DNA of 64,000 nt from Vibrio owensii CAIM 1854 = LMG 25443 (GTDB lineage: Bacteria; Pseudomonadota; Gammaproteobacteria; Enterobacterales; Vibrionaceae): positions 1 to 64,000 of the forward strand of contig NZ_JPRD01000031.1 of the NCBI RefSeq assembly GCF_000817815.1, given 5' to 3'. The translations under genes and the position numbers were made by a program. The notes beneath the pieces are model-generated. The model was not told the origin of the DNA. It was given only the letters and a program-made list of their open reading frames with translations, and made no database searches. Shown piece after piece: positions 25,815-35,639 of this stretch (its first letter is position 1; the number at the start of each line of letters is the position of its first letter).

Positions 25815-26570
25815 TTATGCGTTGCGAATCTCGTCATACTCTGCAATTGGCATACGGCCACGCAGCTCTAAGAAGGCTAAGAATTGTTGTGCTGAGTGAG
25901 TAATAACCTTGCTGCTGTCGATACCGACTCTATCCATTAACTCACCCACCAAACTCAGGTTACCCACATCATAGCAGAAGTGCGCATCACTGCCTGTGGT
26001 GAAGAAGACACCGAGCTCTTTACCGATTTGGGCAATCTCATGGCAACGGTCTACACTGCCGACACGGCTGTTGCCTTTCAATGTGGTGTTATTGATTTCA
26101 ATCGCGACATTGTGCTCTTTAGCGCACTTCAGTACAGCTTCAAAATCGAAGTCAAAGTTGGGGTTACCCAAATGGCCTAGCGCGTCAACACGACCGTTTT
26201 TGATGATGTTCAACAGCGCTTCAGTGTGCGTAGCACTATCCGCTGGACGGAACACTGGCTCATGAAAGCTAGCAATCACCCAATCCAAGTTGCGGTCAAC
26301 GTTATCTGGAATATCGATCTCACCCTTGGTGTTCATGATGTTAGATTCAACGCCACGAATAATCGCAACGCCTTCAAGAAAGCGCGGCAGAATTTTCTGG
26401 TTAGAAAAGAACCAGTAATGAGGCGCACCCGGCATTGATTCAGCGTGGTCGGTCGTGCAGAACATATCCAGCCCGTTCTCTTTTGCCGATTTCGCGTTTT
26501 CAATCAACGTACTATAAGCGTGGCCGCTGGCGTACGTATGCGTGTGGGTATCAACCTTAAATTCCATCAT
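25815..26570 (-). CDS. ycdX: PHP-family phosphatase YcdX
   Basis: A protein of about 251 residues with a PHP hydrolase domain. Metal-binding motifs are DTHTHTYASGHAYST at the N-terminus, CTTDHAESM, RGVESNI, ASFHEP, GHLGNP and GSDAHFCYDVG near the C-terminus. This is the full trinuclear-zinc set of YcdX-type phosphatases. In E. coli ycdX is linked to swarming, but its physiological substrate is unclear. Two adjacent ATGs exist; 26570 was chosen. Single gene, upstream of cytochrome b562. Confidence 0.92.
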   Translation of the reverse strand: MMEFKVDTHTHTYASGHAYSTLIENAKSAKENGLDMFCTTDHAESMPGAPHYWFFSNQKILPRFLEGVAIIRGVESNIMNTKGEIDIPDNVDRNLDWVIASFHEPVFRPADSATHTEALLNIIKNGRVDALGHLGNPNFDFDFEAVLKCAKEHNVAIEINNTTLKGNSRVGSVDRCHEIAQIGKELGVFFTTGSDAHFCYDVGNLSLVGELMDRVGIDSSKVITHSAQQFLAFLELRGRMPIAEYDEIRNA

Positions 26571-26653
26571 CAACTCTCTTGGTGCGCAAATTGGCGGCTA
26601 TTGTATACCCACAAGCAACCTGTCGTCAGCCCAAATTGACCCGCAATCTAACC

Positions 26654-27094
26654 TTACTCTTCGCTGATGAGCTTGATCAACGGCAGTGCCTTTTCCCAAC
26701 CATGATTGAACATCGACACAAAATCGCTGTGAGTATGAATGGTGATACTCAGCAACAAGCGATCTTCTATCATCTCGATCTGATAGATCTCACGAGATCC
26801 GATCCATTTAGATGCCAAATCCCCATCCAATTGCTGCCGATTGTCCGGGTTAAAAATGGCAACATGATGAAACTCGAGTTTTTGTAGCGGCAGCACCGTA
26901 TCGATGATCGCCCTTGTCCCGCCCATATCTGGATCAAAGAAAGTAATGTCACTTCCCTCTTCCCATGCACCATCAAATTGAGACTGAGGTGAAAAGGCTT
27001 GCGCCCATCGCTTGTATAGTTCGACATCAGTCAACACGCTCCATACGCGTTGAGGCGTCGCGGCAATCTCGACGTGATAGTTTAAAGTCAGCAT
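26654..27094 (-). CDS. SRPBCC-family (START/Bet v1-like) protein
   Basis: A 146-residue soluble protein beginning LTLNYHVEIAATPQRVWSVLTDVE, the typical first strand and helix of polyketide-cyclase/AHSA1-like SRPBCC proteins, which hold a hydrophobic ligand in a central cavity. It ends with the long C-terminal helix (SMFNHGWEKALPLIKLI). A GGGAGAG binding site precedes the ATG. Ligand unknown. Monocistronic. Confidence 0.85.
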   Translation of the reverse strand: MLTLNYHVEIAATPQRVWSVLTDVELYKRWAQAFSPQSQFDGAWEEGSDITFFDPDMGGTRAIIDTVLPLQKLEFHHVAIFNPDNRQQLDGDLASKWIGSREIYQIEMIEDRLLLSITIHTHSDFVSMFNHGWEKALPLIKLISEE

Positions 27095-27346
27095 ATTTTC
27101 TCTCCCTGCTCCTTTCTTGACGCTAGTTCATTCTGATTAAAAATCAAACAATTCAATGGCAACCAAAGGAGAATTGCGAAGCCCGACATCAATGGTGCAA
27201 ATAAAAGAAACAGGTAAGTCAACGAGACTTAGCAGTCTGTTTGATTTTAAAACAACACTGCCAACTCAATAATTGGACCTTTTAATTAAACTGTTTCCAA
27301 AGTGATTGAAATATAAATGTAGAGAAACACTAACAACAGGCAGCAC

Positions 27347-27535
27347 ATGAATGGCTTAGAAAACGGCGAATTTCAATACATAAAACAACGTATAACTGAA
27401 ATGAAACCGGAGCAGTTAAGGGAAATTAAAGGCTTTATCGAGTTTAGAAGGAAAGAACTGGTTGATGAGGAGCCTCTTATCTCTGATGAAGAGATGGAGT
27501 TCCTCACTATCATGTTCAAGAAAATGGAAAAATAA
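27347..27535 (+). CDS. Small 62-residue protein upstream of the EAL gene
   Basis: A charged helical protein (MNGLENGEFQYIKQRITEMK ...) with no signal peptide or TM segment. It ends 3 bp before the EAL-domain gene, so the two form a tight operon. Base composition is AT-rich, like the EAL gene and the convergent HTH gene. It may bind the EAL protein, but no family is recognised. Confidence 0.6.
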   Translation: MNGLENGEFQYIKQRITEMKPEQLREIKGFIEFRRKELVDEEPLISDEEMEFLTIMFKKMEK

Positions 27536-27538
27536 AAC

Positions 27539-28246
27539 ATGTGTTTTCTAATTGAAGATTACTTAAACAAAAGCAACGGTATAAGTCTTATCGATATCAA
27601 TTATAAATTACAAGAAATCGTTGATATTAAAGGTAATAACTTGGGCTTCGAAGTGCTAATTGATCCCAGAACTCTATCTAGACAAGCAGCGGAAGAGGTA
27701 TACTCTACGGAGATCAAATATCCTCATATGAGTCGTGCGTTAGTTGCAAGGCTAGATCGTTACATCAATCGTTATTCTGACGATTTTAAAGGAAAACATC
27801 TGTTCATTAACCTAGAGCGCAGTAATCTTTGCGACAAATATCTGCTGTGCGATATCGTCATTCTCAAGAAGAGCTTAGAGGAGCTAAAAGCTAACTTAGT
27901 TGTAGAAATTACAGAAAGAAATTCATGTAAAAGCTGTTCTGAGATAAGAAAAGGATTTGAGTTTCTACAAAAACAGAAGGTTATGTTAGCAGCTGACGAC
28001 TACGACTTAGATTCTGATTTTCGGGAAAAAGAGCTTTTATCTGGCTTTTATCAGTTTCTAAAAGTGGAACACTCTACTGAAGCAGATCATTACAGTAAGG
28101 TGATTGAACTAAGTAAAAAAACGCGCACAAAATTAATAATTGAGCGCGTCGAAACTAAAGCAGCACGTAAAAAAATAATGAAAAATGACGTTACTTTCTG
28201 GGGGCTACAAGGTTTTTTATATTCCACTGTTTTTGTAAATTTGTAA
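27539..28246 (+). CDS. Stand-alone EAL-domain protein (c-di-GMP phosphodiesterase-like)
   Basis: A 235-residue protein consisting almost entirely of an EAL domain. The signature Ala is changed (GFEVLI instead of EAL). The metal and substrate residues otherwise seem present: Asn in LFINLERS, Glu in VEITERN, the Asp pair in AADDYDLDSD, Lys in FLKVEHS, Glu in IIERVET and Gln-Gly in GLQGFLYS. It may thus still hydrolyse or bind c-di-GMP. The AT-rich coding and unusual codon use contrast with flanking genes. It forms an operon with the 62-residue protein. Confidence 0.75.
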   Translation: MCFLIEDYLNKSNGISLIDINYKLQEIVDIKGNNLGFEVLIDPRTLSRQAAEEVYSTEIKYPHMSRALVARLDRYINRYSDDFKGKHLFINLERSNLCDKYLLCDIVILKKSLEELKANLVVEITERNSCKSCSEIRKGFEFLQKQKVMLAADDYDLDSDFREKELLSGFYQFLKVEHSTEADHYSKVIELSKKTRTKLIIERVETKAARKKIMKNDVTFWGLQGFLYSTVFVNL

Positions 28247-28254
28247 GAGAAATA

Positions 28255-29202
28255 CTACTGTCGGAAATCCCTAAGATTGCACAAGTTACAATCAACAAAA
28301 TCACAAGACTGTAGACATTTGAGCTTTTTCTTTATTTTTGGAATTAATATAGGGTTTGAAATTGCTTTTATAATATTTATTTTTACAAGATAAAGCCCCA
28401 TTTTTTGAGATCCATTTACAGGAGGGTAATATTTTACTTCTTTTGCATTAAAAACTTTTCTTGCAAATTCAAGTACTGGATATTCTGCAATAAAAATATA
28501 AACATAATCTTTACTTTTGAAATGGTTAAGCAAGTAATAGCAAATAGCCTGAACAACGAGTTCAAAAAAATGATTAGAATTCATTTCATGCCTTAACTTA
28601 ACTAGGCAACTACGCTTAACTTCATCTTCAGGAATAGGAACAAACGAAGGCAAGTTATCTATTTTTTCAAGATTCAAAATACCAGCCCAATGCCCAATAA
28701 CTTCGCCCTCTCCATTTTTAAGTAAAATACACTTATATTTAACCTCTGATTTAAGGGAATAAAGTTCTGATAAAAAACCACTTATAGCAGATAGGTTTCC
28801 ATAAAATTCATCAAATAATTCAATATGGTCATAGTAAGTATGAGATCTTATCTCACTAGTTACTTTTTCAGGTACGCTTTTGTACGATAGTGCCGTTAAA
28901 GAAAAATCAAAAGCCTTAACCAAGTTAGTTAATATGGTGGCATATCTCGAAGGACTCTTCAATTCGTCGACATTAATATTTAAGATGATCTCTCTCAAAT
29001 CATAGTCAAGACATTTAGCAATAAGAAATTGTTTGTATAACGGGGGGACCACCTTACCGGTTAACCAGCGACTCAGCGTTATCGAATCTAATCCGCCAAA
29101 CTCCTCATAATATGCTTGTTGTAAAATAGCGATGAGTTCCTTCCTTGAGATTTCCTTTGCTTCTAACCAATGTGCCAAGTCTCGCTCAAAGTTATATTCC
29201 AT
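28255..29202 (-). CDS. HTH protein with acyltransferase-like core and C-terminal Cys cluster
   Basis: A protein of about 315 residues, very AT-rich. Residues 1-65 form a helix-turn-helix (SRKELIAILQQAYYEEFGGL, then SITLSRWLTGKVVPP) like Xre-type DNA-binding domains. The central region (YKCILLKNGEGEVIGHWAGIL ... FARKVFNAKEVKYYPP) looks like a GNAT-type fold. The C-terminus has four cysteines spaced C-x3-C-x4-C-x2-C, which could bind zinc or sense redox. It is convergent with the EAL gene, 8 bp between stops. ATG at 29202 was chosen; 29214 is possible. Likely a regulator of unknown target. Confidence 0.55.
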   Translation of the reverse strand: MEYNFERDLAHWLEAKEISRKELIAILQQAYYEEFGGLDSITLSRWLTGKVVPPLYKQFLIAKCLDYDLREIILNINVDELKSPSRYATILTNLVKAFDFSLTALSYKSVPEKVTSEIRSHTYYDHIELFDEFYGNLSAISGFLSELYSLKSEVKYKCILLKNGEGEVIGHWAGILNLEKIDNLPSFVPIPEDEVKRSCLVKLRHEMNSNHFFELVVQAICYYLLNHFKSKDYVYIFIAEYPVLEFARKVFNAKEVKYYPPVNGSQKMGLYLVKINIIKAISNPILIPKIKKKLKCLQSCDFVDCNLCNLRDFRQ

Positions 29203-29450
29203 ACATTCTACCACTCTATCTTTATAATTATTTAGTCAAGAAACCAGTAGATATTAATAAAAATAATACTAGTGACTATACTGAAACCATCCGCTCAAAC
29301 AGATCAATTTCATACATAGATCTTACACTAGTTTATAAAGTCAATTAGTTAGCAGTTGCATCAATAGTCATACGCTCGTGCTAATAATTAAACATATCAA
29401 TTGATATACAATCTTTATAAGATGAGGGAATTTAACTTGAGCATTAAACT

Positions 29451-30404
29451 CTATTGATTTTTTCCTATTGTTTTAAAATCATATCGTTCATTACGATGCT
29501 TTCTATTATCTAAAAATACAGAGAACCGAACCCAACATGTGTTTAATATCGTTGCTAGCACAATAAGGCTTATTCCGAATATTTGTCTGTGGCTCATTTG
29601 GTCATCGAAAAACCCCCATTGCCACACCGCGGTAAACAGTAGATTGGTGAAAATAAGCGGTGCAAGTTGAGAGCCACTGCTAGCCAATTGATACGCTTTC
29701 GAACGAAAGACCTGTGTATTGATGATCAAAAGAGACATCAAAAAGACAAGCAATGTATTCGGTGTTTCAAACGCGTGGAGTGAAAGCGAGTGCAATAACA
29801 CATTTGCATCGTTGAAAAGCATCAGTGGCAATATCAGTAAAGCAGCACAACCGAACGTCCAGAAGTTGATTTCTAATGGCGACAGGTCACTTTTACTGGC
29901 TTTATAGAGTGTCAGTTGTGAGCCTGAGTTAAACAAACCACCAGCCAAACCCAATAACAGGTCGACTCGCCATGTAAATTCACCATCTGCGCCTGCCAAC
30001 AGAATGACCCCAGTGAATGCCATAACCAATGCCACTATGGTCGACATTCGAATCTGCCCGCGCATAAAGAGTTTTTCAACGATAGGCATAAACAAAGGCC
30101 CTGTCGCAAACAACACCACACCTTCGACTAAAGTGAGCGTTTGTAGAGAAGCGATAAAGCACAACTGACACATACCAATACAAAAGGCACGAAGCAAAAT
30201 GGGTTTAAAAGTCTTGCCAGTAGGTAGAGTCACGTTTTTGAAGCGCAGCATGACCAATAAAATCAACGCCGGAGTGAAAAAGCGCAAGAAACTGAATAGG
30301 GTCACCGAAAGGTCATCACTAAGCTGCTTCGCTAGCAGTCCAGTAACAGATAAGCTTAATGTAGACATCAGCATAAAGATGACGGGTTTATTTTCGACTT
30401 TCAT
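29451..30404 (-). CDS. DMT-superfamily (EamA) transporter
   Basis: A 317-residue inner-membrane protein with ten predicted hydrophobic helices and two EamA repeats (first begins FMLMSTLSLSVTGLLAKQL; second around GLAGGLFNSGSQLTLYKAS). This family exports amino acids or small metabolites. It is divergent from a LysR gene 143 bp away, a layout typical of an exporter with its regulator. Substrate unknown. Confidence 0.88.
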   Translation of the reverse strand: MKVENKPVIFMLMSTLSLSVTGLLAKQLSDDLSVTLFSFLRFFTPALILLVMLRFKNVTLPTGKTFKPILLRAFCIGMCQLCFIASLQTLTLVEGVVLFATGPLFMPIVEKLFMRGQIRMSTIVALVMAFTGVILLAGADGEFTWRVDLLLGLAGGLFNSGSQLTLYKASKSDLSPLEINFWTFGCAALLILPLMLFNDANVLLHSLSLHAFETPNTLLVFLMSLLIINTQVFRSKAYQLASSGSQLAPLIFTNLLFTAVWQWGFFDDQMSHRQIFGISLIVLATILNTCWVRFSVFLDNRKHRNERYDFKTIGKNQ

Positions 30405-30547
30405 TGGATACTCCTTAATTCATGGAGTATTTTAGGCAAAGGCGTTCATCAGAAATAGCGAGTTATTTTAAACGCTAATGTAAGAAAAACTTACAGATTA
30501 AAAATCATCTTACCGCTAACTACGAAGGTAATAGGAGTGAAGACACT

Positions 30548-31462
30548 ATGCGAAAATTAGTCCCATTGAAGTCAATCTATGCCTTTGTTGCAGTAGCAGA
30601 GACTGGCAGCATGACAGAAGCGGCTCAACTGCTCTCTGTTAGCCACTCTGCGGTTAGCCAAGCCATCAAATCCCTAGAAAGCCAAGTGAATAAGCCTCTG
30701 TTTGATCGGGTTGGTCGCCAAGTTCGTCTCAATAACGAAGGGAAAAAATACTATCGTAAAGTCGCACCTGCACTTGAGCAGATTGTCGATGCCACAGAAG
30801 CGCTGATTCATGACCAAAATTCCAAGCGCATTACCTTTAACATGGTCAACTCACTGGCCCTGCATTGGTGGATACCTCGAATGTCGAGTTTGCAAGAGTT
30901 CGCCCCGCAACTTGATATCCGCTTATCTAATCTGATTGGCCAATTCAGTTTGGAACAGGAAGGCATCGATGCCGCCTTGGTGCACGGCAGTCCTCTTGAA
31001 TGGCAGGACTACTATTGTGAAAAACTGAGTGAGGATGAACTGGTCTTGGTGTGCAGCCCTGAACTACTCGAACACTCTGCCCCATATGACATTCCAAAAC
31101 TTCTGAACACTTACCCTATTATCGAAGTTACCAATGATCGCCGAAAACACGACTGGCAAGTTTGGCAAGAAGAAACCGGCATAGAACGTCCAAAAGGGAA
31201 AAAGCCGGTCACCTTTGATATGTCGATTCAGGCCGTGCAAGCCACAACACGGCGACTGGGCTTGTTGGTCACGCACCGTCTATTTGTAAAAGATGACATC
31301 AAATACGGCCAACTCGTAGAATTAGGGCAGCCAATCATCAATCCTTATCAGCAGTTTTACTTTGTCTGTCCGCCGCACAAACTCAAACATGAGGCGTTTC
31401 ACTTGTTACGCTCTTGGCTGCGACAAGAGTTTGGTCAGAGCAATATACAACCCTTTGAGTAA
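30548..31462 (+). CDS. LysR-family regulator (GcvA-like)
   Basis: A 304-residue LTTR with the winged helix MRKLVPLKSIYAFVAVAETG ... MTEAAQLLSVSHSAVSQAIKSLE and an effector domain ending in a GcvA-like VCPPHKLKHEAFHLLRSWL. It is divergent from the DMT transporter and probably controls it. The promoter region (30405-30547) contains AT-rich segments but I could not define the T-N11-A operator. Confidence 0.9.
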   Translation: MRKLVPLKSIYAFVAVAETGSMTEAAQLLSVSHSAVSQAIKSLESQVNKPLFDRVGRQVRLNNEGKKYYRKVAPALEQIVDATEALIHDQNSKRITFNMVNSLALHWWIPRMSSLQEFAPQLDIRLSNLIGQFSLEQEGIDAALVHGSPLEWQDYYCEKLSEDELVLVCSPELLEHSAPYDIPKLLNTYPIIEVTNDRRKHDWQVWQEETGIERPKGKKPVTFDMSIQAVQATTRRLGLLVTHRLFVKDDIKYGQLVELGQPIINPYQQFYFVCPPHKLKHEAFHLLRSWLRQEFGQSNIQPFE

Positions 31463-31563
31463 CCTATAGGCTTTATTAAAATTATTCGTTTCTTAAGTGA
31501 ATAGATTAATGTCGGAATTGGTATAAAGTAAGAAGAGTACTTTCAAAACCCAAGGATGGCTTT

Positions 31564-32604
31564 ATGAGGTTGTATCATGTCTTAGTGAGTGGCGTTTTAC
31601 TCATGGTGCCACTGTCTGGATCCGCAGAAACCGCCAGTAGCGGTAACGACCCTGATTTAAAAACGTTTATTATTGGCGGGCAACAAGTGTCTGCTAATCA
31701 ACTCCCCTTCTTTGCACGCCTGATACTGCACCGCACTGGCTCAAGTCAATTTGCCAACATCTGTGGCGGTACGATCGTCAATGACAGGTACATCATGACG
31801 GCAGCACACTGTGTAGAATCGGATGTCTTCACCGACGGGTGGACAATTAATGATCTTCGCGTGTTAGTCAAAAACCCAACCATGGATGATGTGTTTGTCG
31901 AAGAGTTCAAAGACGTACGCTCTATCACGATTCATCCCGATTACAACGCAAGTGACTTGTGGATCAATGACATCGCGATATTGGAACTGACGCGCCCTAT
32001 CACAGACAACGTCCAATCCATCACTTTGCCACAGGACTTTGGTGACTACAGTAACCGGTCAGTTTTCCAAATTTTTGGCCTTGGTCAAACCTCGACCAAC
32101 GATGAGACAGGACCGAATTACCTGCGCTGGGCAGAAATCCAACCTCTTACAGACTCACAATGTTCTTCGCTGGTTTCTGGTTTTAACTCTCAAGAAAGTT
32201 TGTGTGCGAACGGCTTCCCAAACCGAGCTTACACGGGAATATGTAGTGGTGATTCCGGCGGCCCGTTAACGTATCAAGATGGTAGCGGTAATTATCAACA
32301 AATCGGCATCGTTAGTTATGGCTCATCAGTTTGCGAATCTCCTGCCATTCCTAGCGTATTTACTGAAGTATTGAATTACACACCTTGGATTGAAGCGCAA
32401 ACCAGCGCTGGCACTAAGACCACTTACGATGCCGCATTAGCCACGACCGAAGATTATCACAGTGAAGGGGATTCAGGTTTTGACCCAGAAGACACAACAA
32501 GTAATGACTTCGGTGATAATGGAAGTGATGGGGGTTCTATCGGATTTAGTTGGGTCGCTTTAGGAGGCCTACTGGCTTGGACAAGACGACGTAAGCCCTT
32601 GTAG
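31564..32604 (+). CDS. Trypsin-like serine protease with GlyGly-CTERM (rhombosortase) tail
   Basis: A 346-residue S1 protease. A signal peptide ends near SGSA, a short propeptide ends at FIIGG (activation near residue 36), and the catalytic triad is H82 (TAAHC), D136 (NDIAIL) and S231 (GDSGGP). The C-terminal 30 residues (GGSIG, then a hydrophobic helix, then TRRRK) form a GlyGly-CTERM signal like those of V. cholerae VesB/VesC. That signal is normally cut by rhombosortase after type II secretion (family knowledge). An acidic Ser/Asp linker precedes it. Presumably exported to the cell surface. No inhibitor or partner gene adjoins it. Confidence 0.92.
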   Translation: MRLYHVLVSGVLLMVPLSGSAETASSGNDPDLKTFIIGGQQVSANQLPFFARLILHRTGSSQFANICGGTIVNDRYIMTAAHCVESDVFTDGWTINDLRVLVKNPTMDDVFVEEFKDVRSITIHPDYNASDLWINDIAILELTRPITDNVQSITLPQDFGDYSNRSVFQIFGLGQTSTNDETGPNYLRWAEIQPLTDSQCSSLVSGFNSQESLCANGFPNRAYTGICSGDSGGPLTYQDGSGNYQQIGIVSYGSSVCESPAIPSVFTEVLNYTPWIEAQTSAGTKTTYDAALATTEDYHSEGDSGFDPEDTTSNDFGDNGSDGGSIGFSWVALGGLLAWTRRRKPL

Positions 32605-32727
32605 CACGTAGCTTTATCCTTAGTTACAATTTTTAGAATAAAAACTCTAACACACGTTATTTTCCAGTTCATCTCAAGCCGATAATACTGTTATTATCGG
32701 CTATCCAACCATTTTCAGATCAAACTC

Positions 32728-34759
32728 ATGAATAAAGCTGCATCGGCTCGCCGAATTAAAGCGATGCTGTTTCTGACTCTTGGCGTCACCCTATCCGTGT
32801 TTGCCGGATTTGCACTGTCGCAAATGTTCGTCATTGAAAAAGATGCATTCCAGCTTATATCGGTAGTCAGCTCAGTAATGGTGGTGAGTTTTTTACGTTA
32901 CCAATGGCGGGCTTTACCTGCGATTGTCTTGAGCTTGATGGCCTATTACTTCTTTACGGGTCGAAGCGTTGAGCACGCCTTGCTCTACTCCCTCACGGTT
33001 CCCATACTGCCTTTTGCGTTTTCAAGCTTATTTCACTACCTCAACAGTCGCTCACTTCATCAACCTGCTGCACGGCGGATAAGCCTATTTTTCATCATTA
33101 TTGGTTGTTTATTTCCATTCGTTAATACCATCAAGATGATGTTGGTCAATACCTTCGTTGATGGCCAGTTCTTGAGTGCCGATTTTCTTTGCGGCCGCAC
33201 TCTCTTCTTCTTCATTTATGCTCAATTCACTGAGCTTCTTTGCCGTCTTACTTGTCGTAGTTGGTTTAGCAAAACACGGTTTGATTCGCCCGCTCTTTGT
33301 CGGCTCACCGTTTATTTTGTTGATCCTTAACGACGGTATTCGTCACTTCAATGAAGGATTGATTGGAGACAAACAGTTCTACGGCTTGCTGATCATTATT
33401 ACCGTGCTCACTACGTTAGCTTACCTACTTGGCGGCTACTCAGTGAAACTGTTTGAGATGACCCAAAGACAAATCCGCTCAGAGCGTATCGACCCATATT
33501 CAGGGCTTTCGAACATCGCTCAGTTGAAAGAGGACATCAGTCATCAATCGCGTTCCTTGTTGATCTACCTTGACTTAACGCCAACGCTGTCGATGTTGAC
33601 CGATCTAGGGCATGAGGGGAAATCTCAGCTCATCATGCAGCTCAGTGAGTTTTTGTACTCACGAAACAACAGCATTAATCGCTGCTATCGCCCACCTTTC
33701 TCTACAGGGCTGCTGAGCTTTACCCATTACTCAGATACTGCTGAGGATGACCTTAGCGAAGTCGCCGAGTACTTAGAGAGCTTCCAATTCTACTGGCGGG
33801 GCACATCCGTCGCATTGGTGTCGCCGACCATCTTCTGCACGCTCGTTAGCCAAGACCAAGACATTGAGAAAGTGGTGTCAATTCTGTGCGATCAGCCACC
33901 TCAGAATGACAGCAGCATCCATTGGGTCAACATTCAATCTTTTGAAATGGACCGCGTGGACAAACTCAATCACATTCAACAGGTATTTAAGCGCGAGCAG
34001 TTTGAGTTGTTCTGCCAACCATACATGAAGCTTTCTGAATCTGAGCCGTCGAAATACAGCTTTGAAGTACTTCTTCGCCTAAAAGAGCGCGATGGTCAAG
34101 TTCTACCACCTTCGGCATTTTTCCCATTGATTAATCAGTTTGGATTGGAGCTCAAACTCGACCATTGGGTCATTCTCAATACCTTCCGAATGCTGAGTGA
34201 CAAGGTTAAGAATTGGGATGAGATTGGCCACTGTGCGATCAACTTAACCGCCAAAACACTCAGTACCGAAAACCTTGCAGCGCGCATTATTGAAAGCGCT
34301 CAAAGCTTCTCTATTCCGTTAAATAAGATTTGCTTTGAGATCACCGAATCATCCGCCCTGATCAATGAACAGCAAGCCATTGCAACCTTGAATTACTTGC
34401 GAAATCAGGGCTGCAAAACCGCGATAGACGACTTTGGAACAGGCTATGCTAGCTTCGCGTACTTGCGCAGATTGCCACTGGATATTCTTAAGATTGAAGG
34501 AGCGTTTGTTCGTGAGATTACGCAGAATGAGACCGACCGTTTGATTGTCAGCTCTATTGCGACGGTCGCAAAAGAAATGCATTTAGAAACAGTGGCAGAG
34601 CTTGTTGAGAGCACCGCACACATTGCGATATTAAGAGGTTTAGGCATCGACTTTGCGCAGGGTTACGGGGTCGCGAAACCGATGCCTTTGAGCGAGTATT
34701 TAGACGAGCTATTTAAGGCTTCACACAAAGCTCAACAGCCAGAGTTGGAGACGCTATAA
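32728..34759 (+). pseudogene. Membrane protein with degenerate GGDEF and EAL domain, +1 frameshift
   Basis: Two frames, 32728-33330 and 33176-34759, together read as one gene of 677 codons plus one extra base. The first frame has about five TM helices. The second supplies two more TM helices, a GGDEF-like region without a GGDEF motif, and an EAL domain with EVL for EAL, ITESSAL, DDFGTGYASFAYL and LKIEGAF. Removing one T from TTTT at 33183-33186 restores a continuous protein (…FLSADFFAAALSSSSF…). Its stop overlaps the fliJ remnant by 6 bp. It sits beside the laf locus, so a role in c-di-GMP control of lateral flagella is likely. The frameshift may be real or a sequencing error. Confidence 0.8.
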
Positions 34760-34991
34760 GGCTTTGCGCTTTAAGCGAGAGTTGATGATATCTTCAATCA
34801 GCTTTTGTTCTTTCTTGGCTTTTTCATAGTTTTGTTTAGTGCGCCAACGTTCCAGCACCTTCTCCAAGCCTTGTACTCGGGCATGTTTGTACTCAAGGTG
34901 TTTTTGCACCGACGCACATTCTGCCTGCATCACCGCTTGTTCGTGTTCGTGGTGGCGCAACATCTTTTGTAGCATTTTATCCACTCGCTCA
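34754..34991 (-). pseudogene. fliJ: Lateral FliJ remnant (C-terminal half)
   Basis: From the junction near 34980-34995 the minus strand reads ERVDKMLQKMLRHHEHEQAV and continues as a long charged helix (LEKVLERWRTKQNYEKAKKE) to the stop. This is the C-terminal coiled coil of a FliJ-type export chaperone. A 95-codon frame reaches 35041, but its first 15-20 codons are antisense to flhB. Native FliJ is about 150 residues, so the N-terminal half is missing. In V. parahaemolyticus lateral fliJ ends an operon fliEFGHIJ; none of the other genes is here. Confidence 0.65.
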
Positions 34992-35639
34992 GTGGTGGAG
35001 TTGGTTAAATCCACCGTCAAAGTATTAATCATCTTCGGCATTCTTTATGGCTACCTAGATAACCATCTTCAGCCACTGCTTGGCATGCAAAACTTACCAC
35101 TCAGCCAAGGCTTCTCGCTGATCATGTCGATTCTGTTTGAAGGTCTGCTGCTGATGGGCTTTGCCCTGTTGTTGTTCGGGGTGATTGATATCCCTTATCA
35201 ACGTTGGGAGCACCTTAAAGAGCTGCGAATGACCAAACAAGAGCTGAAAGAAGAATTTAAGAACAACGAAGGTCGACCTGAAGTTAAACAACGCATTCGC
35301 CAAATTCAGCAACAATTCGCGCGGCGTAAAATCGACAAGATGGTGCCCACGGCGGACGTGGGGATCACCAACCCGACCCACTATGCCGTTGCATTGAAAT
35401 ACGAGCCATCGCTATCTGATGCACCATTTGTGGTGGCAAAAGGCGTCGATGAAACCGCCATGCACATTCAACGCATCGCACGCGAGAACAAAGTTGAGAT
35501 CATCAACTCGCCGCCACTGACTCGTTCAATTTATCACACCACCGCGATTGAGCAGGCCATACCAAGCCAACTCTACATCGCCGTGGCACACATTCTGACT
35601 TACGTTTTGCAATTCCAAAGCATTTGCAACACTGATTAA
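34980..35639 (+). pseudogene. flhB: Lateral FlhB remnant (C-terminal ~220 residues)
   Basis: From 34980 the frame reads STRSVVELVKSTVKVLIIFG, which is where the third TM region of FlhB begins. It continues through the cytoplasmic domain with the autocleavage motif NPTH (VGITNPTHYAVALKY) to a normal C-terminus. Full-length FlhB is about 375 residues, so roughly the first 155, including TM1-2, are missing. The 47 codons upstream in the same frame are antisense to fliJ and not FlhB-like. The export gate protein cannot be functional as it stands. flhA follows 27 bp downstream. Confidence 0.85.

Noticed and set aside
34839..34979. N-terminal 47 codons joined to the FlhB tail as a 266-residue protein
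   Set aside because: This part is Cys/Ser/Arg-rich and is the antisense of the fliJ remnant; it has no FlhB character, so it is not a real N-terminus.
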